Positions 53,402-61,849 of a stretch of 64,000 nucleotides of DNA are shown one piece after another. Source of the stretch: Citrobacter sp. Marseille-Q6884 (GTDB lineage: Bacteria; Pseudomonadota; Gammaproteobacteria; Enterobacterales; Enterobacteriaceae); the NCBI RefSeq assembly GCF_945906775.1, contig NZ_CAMDRE010000003.1, forward strand, positions 62,001 through 126,000, read 5' to 3'. The position numbers and the translations under genes are program-made. The notes under the pieces are model-generated. The model made no database searches, was not told the DNA's origin, and saw nothing but the letters and a program-made list of their open reading frames with translations. How positions within the stretch are numbered: the stretch's first letter is position 1; each line of letters starts with the position of its first letter.

Positions 53402-54088
53402 TTAGCTCGTAATGATGACATCAAGATGGCGACGTTTTTCGATTTTGACCGCATTTTTCATCAAAATTGTCATCACTTCATTTAGTTTTGAACTCTCCCC
53501 TTCCTCATATGAACCCCAAGGTAGGAATGGAGTAGGACTATTGATATTGAATGCAACGCCCGTAGGGCATCGCCATGCAGTTGGCTTCTTTGAGTCAGGT
53601 TCCCATTTCACCAGGAGTATTGGCGCGTTACAGTCGATGTCATCGATGGCTGGTATAGCCTCATATAAAAACACTCCCGCATCATCCCCACTGAAGAAAG
53701 CTAGATGCTTATACGCGCTGGCAAAAGAGACTACGCCCGCGAAAAGGCCCACAACGATGAGGTTAAGGTTCGATGTTTTGTGACGGATACGTTTTTGCTT
53801 CAGGCGAACCATTGTCAGGGCTGACAAGAAGATAGCCACCAGCCCCCCGGCTCCTGCGAACCAAACGGAATTGATTTGCAGGAAGGAAATCAAATCACGA
53901 TGCTCTCTCTGGTTTTCTTCAAGCATCAACGACACAAAAGTTGTTGTTACTGGCATTGATATCAGGAATATCGTGATCATCACTATTGCAAAAGTCTGTA
54001 TGGAATAGCGGTCTCTATTTTCCTCTATAACAGAATTAAAGGATAACAGATAAACAAATGTAAATAATAAAATGGAAAGAAGGTACAT
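53402..54088 (-). CDS. Membrane protein, unknown
   Basis: A 228-residue protein with four transmembrane segments (about 1-18, 30-52, 72-92, 108-126) and a C-terminal soluble domain with two Cys residues. It follows the metallopeptidase gene by 20 bp and precedes a terminator, so it is the last gene of that operon. The family is unknown. Confidence 0.65.
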   Translation of the reverse strand: MYLLSILLFTFVYLLSFNSVIEENRDRYSIQTFAIVMITIFLISMPVTTTFVSLMLEENQREHRDLISFLQINSVWFAGAGGLVAIFLSALTMVRLKQKRIRHKTSNLNLIVVGLFAGVVSFASAYKHLAFFSGDDAGVFLYEAIPAIDDIDCNAPILLVKWEPDSKKPTAWRCPTGVAFNINSPTPFLPWGSYEEGESSKLNEVMTILMKNAVKIEKRRHLDVIITS

Positions 54089-54108
54089 TGGTTATGCCTT
54101 TTTTTGGG

Positions 54109-54870
54109 TTATCGCTGAATTCTTTTATTTAATTCTGTTCTGAAAAATGCATACAAGAACTGCCACCCATCACCATGAGCCGTTCTGAAATCTTTTTCAG
54201 GGAGTACCGGAAAACCAAATTTAAAATTATCTTTTCCAGTGTGGCGCTGGCAAAAGTGCGCAAGCTCATGTGCCACTACGCCTTTGATATGATCCAGTTG
54301 ATTGATTGAATAAAATGCTCCGATGTCCTTACGCTGCTCTATATGTGCGTACTCATGGTAGCGATAGCGCGGTGTATCACTGTCAGGATAAATGGACGAT
54401 GGTGAAATAGTGATTGAGCTCCTGCCGCCCCATGAATGTTTGGCACTCCAGTTGACCCGAACTTCAGGCGCAGGGCCGGTGAAACCATATGCCTGTCTAT
54501 AGAGGTGCAGAAGATACCCTGAATACAGAAAAACAACTTTCTCCGCCGTCATAACGCGAGAAACGCCATAGCGAGCAACTGCCCTATCTCTGGCTGTCAG
54601 AACGGGGGTTTTTACCCGTGGGGAGAATAATTTTGTTGGGCTGAATAGCCAGACTTCTGAATCGTCATCAGGCATATCCAGTATCACCTGAATTTCTTCA
54701 GGCGACCCAACTCGTTGATGCCACCTTTCAAGATTATCGCCCACTTCATTCAGGCTGATTAAATCATCGGCATTCTCGTAGAATAACCAGATCAGCGTTC
54801 CTCGTGGGAGTGCTTTCTCAGCTGTAATATGTGAGAGGATAATTTGACGTGGTGTCATCTTATTCGCCAC
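54109..54870 (-). CDS. HEXXH metallopeptidase-like protein (SprT/DUF-type)
   Basis: The 253-residue protein has a zinc-peptidase motif HELAH (201-205) and a later HGDGW (232-236) that can give the third ligand, a layout like SprT/WSS1-type or YgjP-like zincins. A second HEYAH (172-176) is also present. No signal peptide is seen, so it should act in the cytoplasm. SprT relatives cut proteins crosslinked to DNA. It overlaps the upstream gene by 11 bp. The substrate is unknown. Confidence 0.7.
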   Translation of the reverse strand: MANKMTPRQIILSHITAEKALPRGTLIWLFYENADDLISLNEVGDNLERWHQRVGSPEEIQVILDMPDDDSEVWLFSPTKLFSPRVKTPVLTARDRAVARYGVSRVMTAEKVVFLYSGYLLHLYRQAYGFTGPAPEVRVNWSAKHSWGGRSSITISPSSIYPDSDTPRYRYHEYAHIEQRKDIGAFYSINQLDHIKGVVAHELAHFCQRHTGKDNFKFGFPVLPEKDFRTAHGDGWQFLYAFFRTELNKRIQR

Positions 54871-55177
54871 AGTTCCCGGATGCTTCTATCAGTTTTATTT
54901 TTGTTGCTTCTGCCGCCTGCATTTTTTGTTTCATCTTCTCAATGCTAGCGGTCACACGGCGGGCGCACCATTGATACGCTGCCTGACGTGATTCGAAAAA
55001 CTCATAATCCGCGTGCAGGTAAACTGATGTGCCGTAGGAGACGGACATACGGTAACCCTTCGGCGTTTCATTGATGACTTCCCGTTCTTCTACACAGTTT
55101 TCAAACTCAGGGACATAATCCACGAATCGACGACGCAGAATGCAAAACAGCACCTTTATTTGGTTTTCATCAGTCAT
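54860..55177 (-). CDS. Hypothetical protein
   Basis: A 105-residue protein with four Cys residues and a helical Lys/Glu-rich C-terminus (EKMKQKMQAAEATKIKL). GAGGATAACAA precedes the ATG. It overlaps the metallopeptidase start by 11 bp, which implies coupling. The function is unknown. Confidence 0.65.
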   Translation of the reverse strand: MTDENQIKVLFCILRRRFVDYVPEFENCVEEREVINETPKGYRMSVSYGTSVYLHADYEFFESRQAAYQWCARRVTASIEKMKQKMQAAEATKIKLIEASGNCGE

Positions 55178-55218
55178 TTGTTATCCTCGTTATTCTTCTT
55201 ATTTATCATCAACCTTTC

Positions 55219-55392
55219 TTAATTGTCGATGCTGAATACGGCGGAGCGGATTTCACGCTTGGCCTGCTGACGGGCGCGGTGTTTGCTTACACGAAGAGAT
55301 CTATCGTATGCATTGTTTTTACGATAGCCACGCGAGCGGCACAGTGAACAAGTGCAGCCTTCTACTGAATAGAAAATCCCAAACGGTTTCAT
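55219..55392 (-). CDS. 57-residue Cys-containing basic protein
   Basis: I chose the ATG at 55,392 (MKPFGIFYSVEGCTCSLCRS) after AAAGGTGATACTT; the frame starts three codons earlier. CTCSLC may bind zinc and the rest is very basic, suggesting nucleic-acid binding. A TTCGTC-class promoter lies 33 bp upstream. Confidence 0.6.
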   Translation of the reverse strand: MKPFGIFYSVEGCTCSLCRSRGYRKNNAYDRSLRVSKHRARQQAKREIRSAVFSIDN

Positions 55393-55424
55393 AAGTATCA
55401 CCTTTAAGCTTGATAATAATGTTT

Positions 55425-55453
55425 ATCATAGCTGGAGTTATTCAGGTGACGAA
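55425..55453 (-). promoter_or_regulatory. TTCGTC-class promoter
   Basis: TTCGTCACCTG with a 17-bp spacer to TATGAT, 33 bp before the ATG at 55,392. This is among the best matches of the class. Confidence 0.8.
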
Positions 55454-55456
55454 TAG

Positions 55457-55681
55457 TTAAGGGGCGCGTTTTGCTTGGGTTTTTACACTATCGTTTATTG
55501 AGTCGATGAGGTCGGAAATAGAAAGGAGTTTTCTGCCAAAGAATAGTTTTCGTCTGGCTTCTATTTCGTAGCGGAAGGGTTCAATAATTTCATCTTCATG
55601 CATGATTACGAAACGATAGCCGTTATTAAGGAGTTTATGCAGCTTGTTTGTTTTTTTTCTTATGGGACTTAGCTTAAACAT
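55457..55681 (-). CDS. Small basic hypothetical protein
   Basis: A 74-residue basic protein, MFKLSPIRKKTNKLHKLLNN onward. The start is taken at ATG 55,681; a TTG three codons upstream is possible. There is no recognised domain. It overlaps no other gene, and its promoter is not obvious. Confidence 0.5.
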   Translation of the reverse strand: MFKLSPIRKKTNKLHKLLNNGYRFVIMHEDEIIEPFRYEIEARRKLFFGRKLLSISDLIDSINDSVKTQAKRAP

Positions 55682-55818
55682 TGTTATCAACTTCTCATCA
55701 TGATCACCTGAATTGTTATAACACAGTTATTTCCGACACGCTGCTGCTTTTGCTGAAGAACTCGGATTGCTTTGGGCTGGGCCAGCAGGTTGTATGCCGG
55801 GCGAACCCGGCATCGTTA

Positions 55819-57450
55819 TCACAGGGCTTTTTCTTTTCCCTTTCGTTCTATCCCACGAAACATCGCGCATTTCCGCACAATATCCAGTGTCGGGATGCTA
55901 CCACTCCCCTGCTCTTTCACGCTCATTCGCAACGTGAGCCGTAGCAACATCTTGATGTCACGTGGTGGAAGTTCTGGGTAAGTGTTTACAAGTGATCTGA
56001 CCAGTTCATCAGGAATGTTCACGCCAAAGTTCTCACCCATAATCTTCCAGATCTTTTGGGCATCTGATTTCTCCGGCACATCATAGTGAATGATTGCAGC
56101 GCATCTTGGTATGATAGCCTCATCGATGTCACTACCCCGGTTGCTTGTCATGAACATCAACCCATCGAAATACTCCAGTGTACGGAGGAACTCCGCAACG
56201 ATGGCATTTTGAGTCAGTGATGCTCCACGCTGCATGACAAACACATCGGCTTCGTCCAGAAGCAGGACACAGTTCCAGCGTTTAGCCCGGGTCAGAATCG
56301 TCCGCAGATTTTTCTCAATGTCATCGGCGTTGGTTCCCAGTGCGCCAGCATGAATTGAGTACAGGGGCCGTTCAATGACCTCTGCATACACTTCAGCAGT
56401 TAATGTCTTCCCAAGTCCGGGTGAGCCCACGCACATGATGATGTTACCCGCGCTTTTCCCTTCAACAATATCGCTGGTGAAAGCGCTGATATCCGTGGTC
56501 AGTATATCGAGTAAATCACGGTGGTCTTCCGGCAAAACCATCTTTTTTGGCAGTTCTTTATCATACTTGTATGGTTCTACGTTATTGGCATGTATCCAGA
56601 TAAAGTCTTGCAGCGAGAGATCAAAATAACGCTGCACAGGAATTTCGGGTAAAAGGCCAAACTGGTCATCTTCAAAAAGAGGCGACTCCACTTCTGCACC
56701 GTAGGCATCGCACTCACTATCAGGCAAATCGTGTATCAGTTTATGCCCTGCTATTTCCAGATTCCGGTCGCTGTAGCTATACGATTCCATTCTGACAGCC
56801 CTGCCGGTTGCTTTAAACTGATTGCCAAATTGCCCGTCGACCACTTCCTTAAACCGCGTTAGTTGTTCCAGGTACTCTTGTTTCAGCTCATGCGTTTCAT
56901 GGTAGATATCACGGTCGGCCAGTGTCTTAGCGACACTGCGCCGCGCCACCTCATTAGGCTCGAAATTCAGGGCGGTAAGCTGGGTTCCGTAAACCTTTTT
57001 GGAGTGCGAATATTCGCCGAACCCATACCAGCTGATTTGTAACAATAGTGATGGGGGACGGTCAGAGTTTTTTTCTGATTTTACTTCTTTTATTGCTGTA
57101 ACAAGACCGGGGTACAGGTTGCCGTCATGACCGCGTCGGTATATCCAGCCATCAATTCGATTTGACTTCAGATACTGTAGTAACACACGACCGAATGCCG
57201 GAAAACTGCTCACAGGCTTATCGAAATCACCTTCCAGTGCAGTGATGATCGATTCAAGAGCTCGTCGATTTTTTGACTCTCCATCACCACGACATGCCTG
57301 TAAAAGTTCATTCAGATCATCCCGAGATAAACATAGCGGATCGACGGCAATCTCATCGTCAGAACTACGGTGGCTATAACGATTACGTAAAGCCTCAAAT
57401 GTTGGGCTTGTGGTAGCTTTTAGTGTTTCTGTTTTTATCGTGAGTGCCAT
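55819..57450 (-). CDS. AAA+ ATPase
   Basis: A 543-residue protein with an unrecognised N-terminal half (about 1-300) and a classical AAA+ module: Walker A GSPGLGKT (342-349), Walker B VLLLDEAD (395-402), sensor-1 MTSNR (434-438) and a likely arginine finger at R449. The start at 57,450 follows GACGAGGACGGCT; the longer frame overlaps the upstream gene. With the 133-residue protein it forms one transcript from the promoter at 57,920. Such ATPases remodel proteins or DNA complexes, but the target is unknown. Confidence 0.85.
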   Translation of the reverse strand: MALTIKTETLKATTSPTFEALRNRYSHRSSDDEIAVDPLCLSRDDLNELLQACRGDGESKNRRALESIITALEGDFDKPVSSFPAFGRVLLQYLKSNRIDGWIYRRGHDGNLYPGLVTAIKEVKSEKNSDRPPSLLLQISWYGFGEYSHSKKVYGTQLTALNFEPNEVARRSVAKTLADRDIYHETHELKQEYLEQLTRFKEVVDGQFGNQFKATGRAVRMESYSYSDRNLEIAGHKLIHDLPDSECDAYGAEVESPLFEDDQFGLLPEIPVQRYFDLSLQDFIWIHANNVEPYKYDKELPKKMVLPEDHRDLLDILTTDISAFTSDIVEGKSAGNIIMCVGSPGLGKTLTAEVYAEVIERPLYSIHAGALGTNADDIEKNLRTILTRAKRWNCVLLLDEADVFVMQRGASLTQNAIVAEFLRTLEYFDGLMFMTSNRGSDIDEAIIPRCAAIIHYDVPEKSDAQKIWKIMGENFGVNIPDELVRSLVNTYPELPPRDIKMLLRLTLRMSVKEQGSGSIPTLDIVRKCAMFRGIERKGKEKAL

Positions 57451-57490
57451 AGCCGTCCTCGTCAGTAATTTACTTTGATATGCCTTAAGT

Positions 57491-57892
57491 TCACATGGAA
57501 GGGGCAACTTCGAACGCATTAGGAACTCTGATCCGCGAGCCTATTTCCAGTTTAATGGTTGCCTTTACGTATTCACCCTCCTTCAGATAGGTGATGTCTT
57601 GGTTATGAAATGTTGACTTTTCATGTGTAGCCCACCATTCCATAGAGCTTGGGATTTTTAACGTTAGCCCAAGATGTTCAGTGAGATAGCATACTCCCAT
57701 GTTTGAGTAGGTCTTAACGGGGTTCGGGTAGAATTGAAAGTTACCCTCTACGAGACAATCAGTACGAGGATCGATGAACGAAAGGAAAACGCTAAAAGTA
57801 CCCTGACGTTTTAGCTCGGCGTAAGCCTCAAGAATCGTGAAACGCTTTAATGCGTCATTTGAAAACAGGGTTACAATTTTTTCCGAAAGCAT
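57491..57892 (-). CDS. Hypothetical partner of the AAA+ ATPase
   Basis: A 133-residue protein from ATG 57,892 (MLSEKIVTLFSNDALKRF) after GAGGTGGCT. The frame extends to a GTG inside the parB terminator, which is excluded. The beta-rich C-terminal part has several aromatic residues. It precedes the AAA+ gene by 40 bp. The family is unknown. Confidence 0.65.
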   Translation of the reverse strand: MLSEKIVTLFSNDALKRFTILEAYAELKRQGTFSVFLSFIDPRTDCLVEGNFQFYPNPVKTYSNMGVCYLTEHLGLTLKIPSSMEWWATHEKSTFHNQDITYLKEGEYVKATIKLEIGSRIRVPNAFEVAPSM

Positions 57893-57919
57893 AGCCACCT
57901 CATGAGCTGTTTTTTTCCT

Positions 57920-57948
57920 ATTATCAACCGGTGTCTCCTCCTGACGAA
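57920..57948 (-). promoter_or_regulatory. TTCGTC-class promoter of the AAA+ operon
   Basis: TTCGTCAGGAG with a 17-bp spacer to GATAAT, 28 bp before the ATG at 57,892, directly after the parB terminator. Confidence 0.75.
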
Positions 57949-57961
57949 TAGGTTTGCGGCC

Positions 57962-57988
57962 AAAAAAAAACTGCACCAGGAGGTGCAG
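57962..57988 (-). terminator. Terminator of the parAB operon
   Basis: CTGCACC and GGTGCAG form a 7-bp stem with a nine-T run on the minus strand, just after parB. Confidence 0.9.
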
Positions 57989-58015
57989 TTTCGATAATCA
58001 AGCAATGGCGAATTG

Positions 58016-59020
58016 TTATTTTTCGCTACTCAGTTTATCCGTAATAAATGCTTCAATTTCTGCCATGAGCTCGGTACTCATTCGGTTAAATTCAAAGCGA
58101 ACTTTACGGCCCGATGCATTTTTGCTGATACGGGCGTATTTGTCCTTATTAGCAAAATTAGCCAGATCACGGGTTTCCCAACTTTTTGCAGGTGGCTTTT
58201 GATCGAGTAATTCAACCGCCTTTGTGATCTGCGCCATGACAATTTTCTGCGCTTCCGGGATGTCACTGATGTCCAGATTAGCAATTTCTTCTTTCACCCT
58301 ATCAACTACATCTGCAAGAATGAAAAGGTTGCTCTCTACGTATTTCTGAAGTTTGGACAACCGGCTGTAGAAGGAGTTTGGTATACCTTCATAATCCGGG
58401 AACAGAGCTATCAACGAACCGTCAATACGCGCCGCCTGAATACGTTTAAAGACTGACACATGGCTTATGCCAAGAAAGAGGGCAAGCTCTTCATTTTTGG
58501 TGAATCCTTTTTCCTGCATTAGTTCCAGATACTGAAGCCCAACCTCTCGGTATGAGAATCGGCGTGATGTTTGTGCAGCGGTAATAATCGCCTTGATGTC
58601 CTCAGCTGATAGATCATCTGGTAGCACCCATAAAGGCAGATCTTTTTGAGCCGCAATACAGCAAAAACGTCTGCGGCTACCTTCAATAAGCAGGTACACG
58701 CCATCACGTTTAACGGCAACACCTTCAGTATCAACACCCCTTGACTCAATTTGTTGCAGGATATCTCGTACTGCGTTTGTGGTAAGCGCTTCCTGATTTC
58801 GCGGGTTCATTGGGTGAACGGCGGTCTCAGTAGCGACATTTTCAGCTGCTACAGTGACGTGCTCAGCTTCAAGTTTTCGCCCGTTATGAAGGGTAAAGAG
58901 TTTCTTAATGCGAGGGGGACTCTTAAGGTTAGCTAACCCGGAACGGTGGCCTACATCGGTTCGCTTTGGCGTATTTAGATAACGCGATTTATCGTTTCCG
59001 ATATGCTGTTCATCACTCAT
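58016..59020 (-). CDS. parB: Plasmid partition protein ParB (SopB/P1-ParB-like)
   Basis: A 334-residue centromere-binding protein with the ParB box EGSRRRF (113-119) that binds CTP in this family, an HTH at about 174-195 (TKNEELALFLGISHVSVFKR), and a basic C-terminal dimerisation region. It is coupled to parA by an overlap at 59,017-59,020. Its centromere is probably the 56-bp tandem repeats upstream of parA. It positions plasmid copies together with ParA. Confidence 0.92.
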   Translation of the reverse strand: MSDEQHIGNDKSRYLNTPKRTDVGHRSGLANLKSPPRIKKLFTLHNGRKLEAEHVTVAAENVATETAVHPMNPRNQEALTTNAVRDILQQIESRGVDTEGVAVKRDGVYLLIEGSRRRFCCIAAQKDLPLWVLPDDLSAEDIKAIITAAQTSRRFSYREVGLQYLELMQEKGFTKNEELALFLGISHVSVFKRIQAARIDGSLIALFPDYEGIPNSFYSRLSKLQKYVESNLFILADVVDRVKEEIANLDISDIPEAQKIVMAQITKAVELLDQKPPAKSWETRDLANFANKDKYARISKNASGRKVRFEFNRMSTELMAEIEAFITDKLSSEK

Positions 59021-60279
59021 GCGTTAACTCCTTCCTTCGCTGAAAAACTCTTTATCTCATTAATAAACTGTTGATATACGGACATTACGGATTCTTCGGC
59101 AATATCCAGCTGCTTTGGTGAACATAACTCTTCAGATTTCTTAATATCGAGAACCGACCTACCCCGTGACGCAGCTGCTTTGAATGCTTCAGAGTTTTTG
59201 ATATTGGTTGCCATAAACAGGTCTTGAACGGTTCGAATTAACTTATCGAGGACTATTTTTTCGTATGGGCTTTTATCATCGACGTTAACGGCCAGTACTT
59301 TAAACCATTTAATATTTTCACCTTTATTGGGAGACTGACGGAATCGCTCACTGATCGTCAGCATAAAATCAGTTGTGGATGCATAGTCGTATTCTCGCGG
59401 AGAAACTGCGACAAGAATACCGTCAGCGGCCTCATCAGCGGCCCAGATAATTGGCGAGTCTTCTGGAGGGGTATCGAAGATAATAAGGTCATACTTAGCT
59501 TTCAGGACTGGCATTATCACTTCTTTGAATCGTAGCAACAACTGAGTGCGCTCTTCTTTACTGCACTGCCAGTATTTATCTTTGAATCTCGCATCGGTTG
59601 GGAACGCAGTAATTACATCAAGATTTGGCAGATGGGTTGAGAACGGCATATTCTCAATGATTTCAGCCTCAGAGTAACCCATGTCGAGGTATTTTTTATA
59701 TTCAGAACCTTCTTCATACACGCCCAGGATTGCGTCGATTGCAGTCAGGAATACGTCGTCTTCAGATACGCTTTGAATCATACCGCTACCAATAGAGCCT
59801 TGCGGATCCCATTCAATTACTAAAACTCTGGCATTCAACTGGAGATCAAGTGCTGCTGCTACAGCCAGAGCCACTGAGGTCGTGCTTTTTCCTGTCCCAC
59901 CTTTATGATTCTGAACAATGATTGTTCGGCTCTGGTAGTAATCTCTATAGCGCGGATAACCCAGGGCATCCATAATATTCTGGACATCCCAGCGGGTATA
60001 AAGGTGGTTTTTGTTCTGATAAATAGGTTGACCCACCAGCCTTTTTTCTTCGAGATCAGCGAGAATTTTATTGAAGGTAACTCGAGATTTTCCAAAGAAG
60101 TCGGAGAGATTTTTTTTATTCAGGCAGTGGTTATAGATAAGGCGATCTACCCCCTCCACACTGTCATCTGATACAGATACCCGGGAAGAAGCCAGTAACG
60201 ATTCTTTCAATGAAATTTGTTCGGACTTCATGCGTTGCCCGACAAGGGCAATTTTATCTATTAGATTCATTCTCGTCAT
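59017..60279 (-). CDS. parA: Plasmid partition ATPase ParA, type Ia
   Basis: A 420-residue Walker-type ParA with the deviant Walker A KGGTGKST (126-133) and the IFDTPPEDS block. The long N-terminal HTH region (about 1-115) is typical of type Ia, which also represses its own operon. The start could be ATG 60,279 or the ATG three codons later. TATGCGTATA-type repeats at 60,307-60,362 are candidate operators. It forms dynamic gradients on the nucleoid that move ParB-bound plasmids. Confidence 0.94.
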   Translation of the reverse strand: MTRMNLIDKIALVGQRMKSEQISLKESLLASSRVSVSDDSVEGVDRLIYNHCLNKKNLSDFFGKSRVTFNKILADLEEKRLVGQPIYQNKNHLYTRWDVQNIMDALGYPRYRDYYQSRTIIVQNHKGGTGKSTTSVALAVAAALDLQLNARVLVIEWDPQGSIGSGMIQSVSEDDVFLTAIDAILGVYEEGSEYKKYLDMGYSEAEIIENMPFSTHLPNLDVITAFPTDARFKDKYWQCSKEERTQLLLRFKEVIMPVLKAKYDLIIFDTPPEDSPIIWAADEAADGILVAVSPREYDYASTTDFMLTISERFRQSPNKGENIKWFKVLAVNVDDKSPYEKIVLDKLIRTVQDLFMATNIKNSEAFKAAASRGRSVLDIKKSEELCSPKQLDIAEESVMSVYQQFINEIKSFSAKEGVNA

Positions 60280-60306
60280 ACCCTCAAACCTGAATTATGA
60301 ATTTAA

Positions 60307-60362
60307 ACGCATATGCGTATACTTTACGTATAATTCGTAAAATGACGCTCTATGCGTATAAT
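60307..60362. promoter_or_regulatory. parA promoter/operator repeats
   Basis: ACGCATATGCGTATA, TACGTATAATTCGTA and ATGCGTATA recur within 55 bp before parA, forming overlapping inverted repeats suited to ParA autorepression. Confidence 0.65.
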
Positions 60363-60461
60363 TGTAACGGCAATCAGATTGAGACGCTAACATTCTATTT
60401 TGTTTTTTCTTCATTTTGCGATCTCGAAATGCAGTTCAATGACACATCATCTTTCTCTTCT

Positions 60462-60820
60462 GGCGATTAAGGGGGTTAAGTAATCCACGGGGCGGGCAGA
60501 ACCCGGAGAGACTGACTGGCGATTAAGGGGGTTAAGTAACCCACGGGTCGGGCAGAACCCGGAGATGCTGGCTGGCGATTAAGGGGGTTAAGTGACCCAC
60601 GGTACGGGCAGAAACCGGAGAGGCTGGCTGGCGATTAAGGGGGTTAAGTGACCCACTGTACGGGCAGAAACCGGAGAGGCTGGCTGGCGATTAAGGGGGT
60701 TAAGTGACCCACGGTACGGGCAGAACCCGGAGAGGCTGACTGGCGATTAAGGGTGTTAAGTAATCCACGGGTCGGGCAGAACCCGGAGATGCTGGCTGGC
60801 GATTAAGGGGGTTAAGTGAC
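60462..60820. repeat. Six 56-bp tandem repeats plus a partial seventh, probable centromere
   Basis: Units begin with GGCGATTAAGGGGGTTAAG at 60,462, 60,518, 60,574, 60,630, 60,686, 60,742 and 60,798, so the period is exactly 56 bp. The middle of each unit (CGGGCAGAAMCCGGAGA) varies at a few positions, mainly near its start and end. Tandem sites next to type Ia parAB are the usual ParB-binding centromere (compare F sopC with 43-bp units). Confidence 0.88.
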
Positions 60821-60891
60821 TTAGCGCTGGAGGATACGCCCTGCAACTATTGGTAAATGAATGACAAGGTTTCCCGTAAGACCCATCAAAT

Positions 60892-60914
60892 AAAAAAGCC
60901 TCTGAAGTAGAGGC
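60892..60914 (-). terminator. Rho-independent terminator
   Basis: GCCTCT and AGAGGC pair around a short loop, followed by TTTTTT on the minus strand. It follows the gene at 60,934-61,203. Confidence 0.8.
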
Positions 60915-60933
60915 TCTTGGGTATTCGATATAG

Positions 60934-61203
60934 TTAGGCTAATTCGTCCGGGTCGTTGATGGCACTAACGAAGAACTCCGTGCGGTAATCATTCCCCCAT
61001 CCCAACCAGACAGAAGGTGAACCCTCCTTTGCCAACGAACGGTCACCCGTCATGCTGTCCGCTTGGACAGGAACTGTCACGCATTCTTTAATAGTATCGG
61101 CCTCGGCAACCAGTCCAGTACTCTGGGTTTCAAATCCGGCAATTACGACAACAGCATCAGGGTCGTGTAGCTGAAGCTGGGCGATAAGCTCTTTAACTTT
61201 CAT
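60934..61203 (-). CDS. Small hypothetical protein, related to the one at 31,685
   Basis: An 89-residue acidic protein; GAGGATCACT precedes the ATG. The N-terminus MKVKELIAQLQLHDPDAVVV matches a pattern of short phage/plasmid proteins and the start of the product at 31,685. It is followed by a terminator. The function is unknown. Confidence 0.65.
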   Translation of the reverse strand: MKVKELIAQLQLHDPDAVVVIAGFETQSTGLVAEADTIKECVTVPVQADSMTGDRSLAKEGSPSVWLGWGNDYRTEFFVSAINDPDELA

Positions 61204-61249
61204 AGTGATCCTCTGCGCTAGAATTATCCAATTCTACCACGCTTGATGG

Positions 61250-61771
61250 TCAGGCGTATAAGTGCTTACTGTACAGCTCGAAAGCTTCATCATGTTCCAA
61301 ATCGTCCAGGATAACGATATCAGGGCCATGTTCTTTTTTGATTTGTGCGATGTATGAAGCGTATTGAGCCTGGCTTTTGTAGCCCACTGTCCAAAGTCTA
61401 CCTTCGCGTAAGACGCAGATTTTCTTGCGGTAAACCTTCTTGAAACTTGATTTAGTTTTCCGGTTACGCTCCTCGTCACTGACAAGCTGGTCGATTACTT
61501 CAATCAGGTTTGAGTCTATGAGAAATGGCTTGCCATTGTGTTCGCCAAGGCAGATTGGCAGAAGACCCTTCGCATATGATTCGGCCTGGCGGAACAGCTC
61601 TTTTTTTCCTGGTTCGAACAGTACGCGAGTTTCGCCACCATGCCCATCATTATCAGCTGTACCTATGCTCAGCCCGTCGAAGAGGACAGTAGCGTTAAAG
61701 CAGACTGTTTCCTGGCTCATGCCAGTATAGATTTTGAGGCCTTTCAATTTGATTCTTGTCTGAGTGTTCAT
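61250..61771 (-). CDS. Hypothetical protein
   Basis: A 173-residue soluble protein from ATG 61,771 (MNTQTRIKLKGLKIYTGMSQ) after GCGGGGAACACACA; the frame opens 13 codons earlier. It is basic in the middle (RKTKSSFKKVYRKK) and acidic at the end. A TTCGTC-class promoter lies 32 bp upstream. The family is unknown. Confidence 0.65.
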   Translation of the reverse strand: MNTQTRIKLKGLKIYTGMSQETVCFNATVLFDGLSIGTADNDGHGGETRVLFEPGKKELFRQAESYAKGLLPICLGEHNGKPFLIDSNLIEVIDQLVSDEERNRKTKSSFKKVYRKKICVLREGRLWTVGYKSQAQYASYIAQIKKEHGPDIVILDDLEHDEAFELYSKHLYA

Positions 61772-61802
61772 TGTGTGTTCCCCGCTTTCTAATTGTGATT
61801 CT

Positions 61803-61831
61803 ATTTTCAATCACCTTGAGCAGGTGACGAA
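61803..61831 (-). promoter_or_regulatory. TTCGTC-class promoter
   Basis: TTCGTCACCTG with a 17-bp spacer to GAAAAT, 32 bp before the ATG at 61,771. The -10 is weak, but the upstream block is perfect. Confidence 0.65.
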
Positions 61832-61849
61832 GTGATACGGAGAAATAAT

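Noticed and set aside
57892..57976. Upstream extension of the 133-residue gene
   Set aside because: The extension starts with GTG inside the parB terminator hairpin and would include the promoter at 57,920-57,948.
60462..60820. CRISPR array
   Set aside because: The 56-bp units are repeated almost whole with only scattered base changes and no unique spacers, and no cas genes are present. The position next to parAB fits a centromere.
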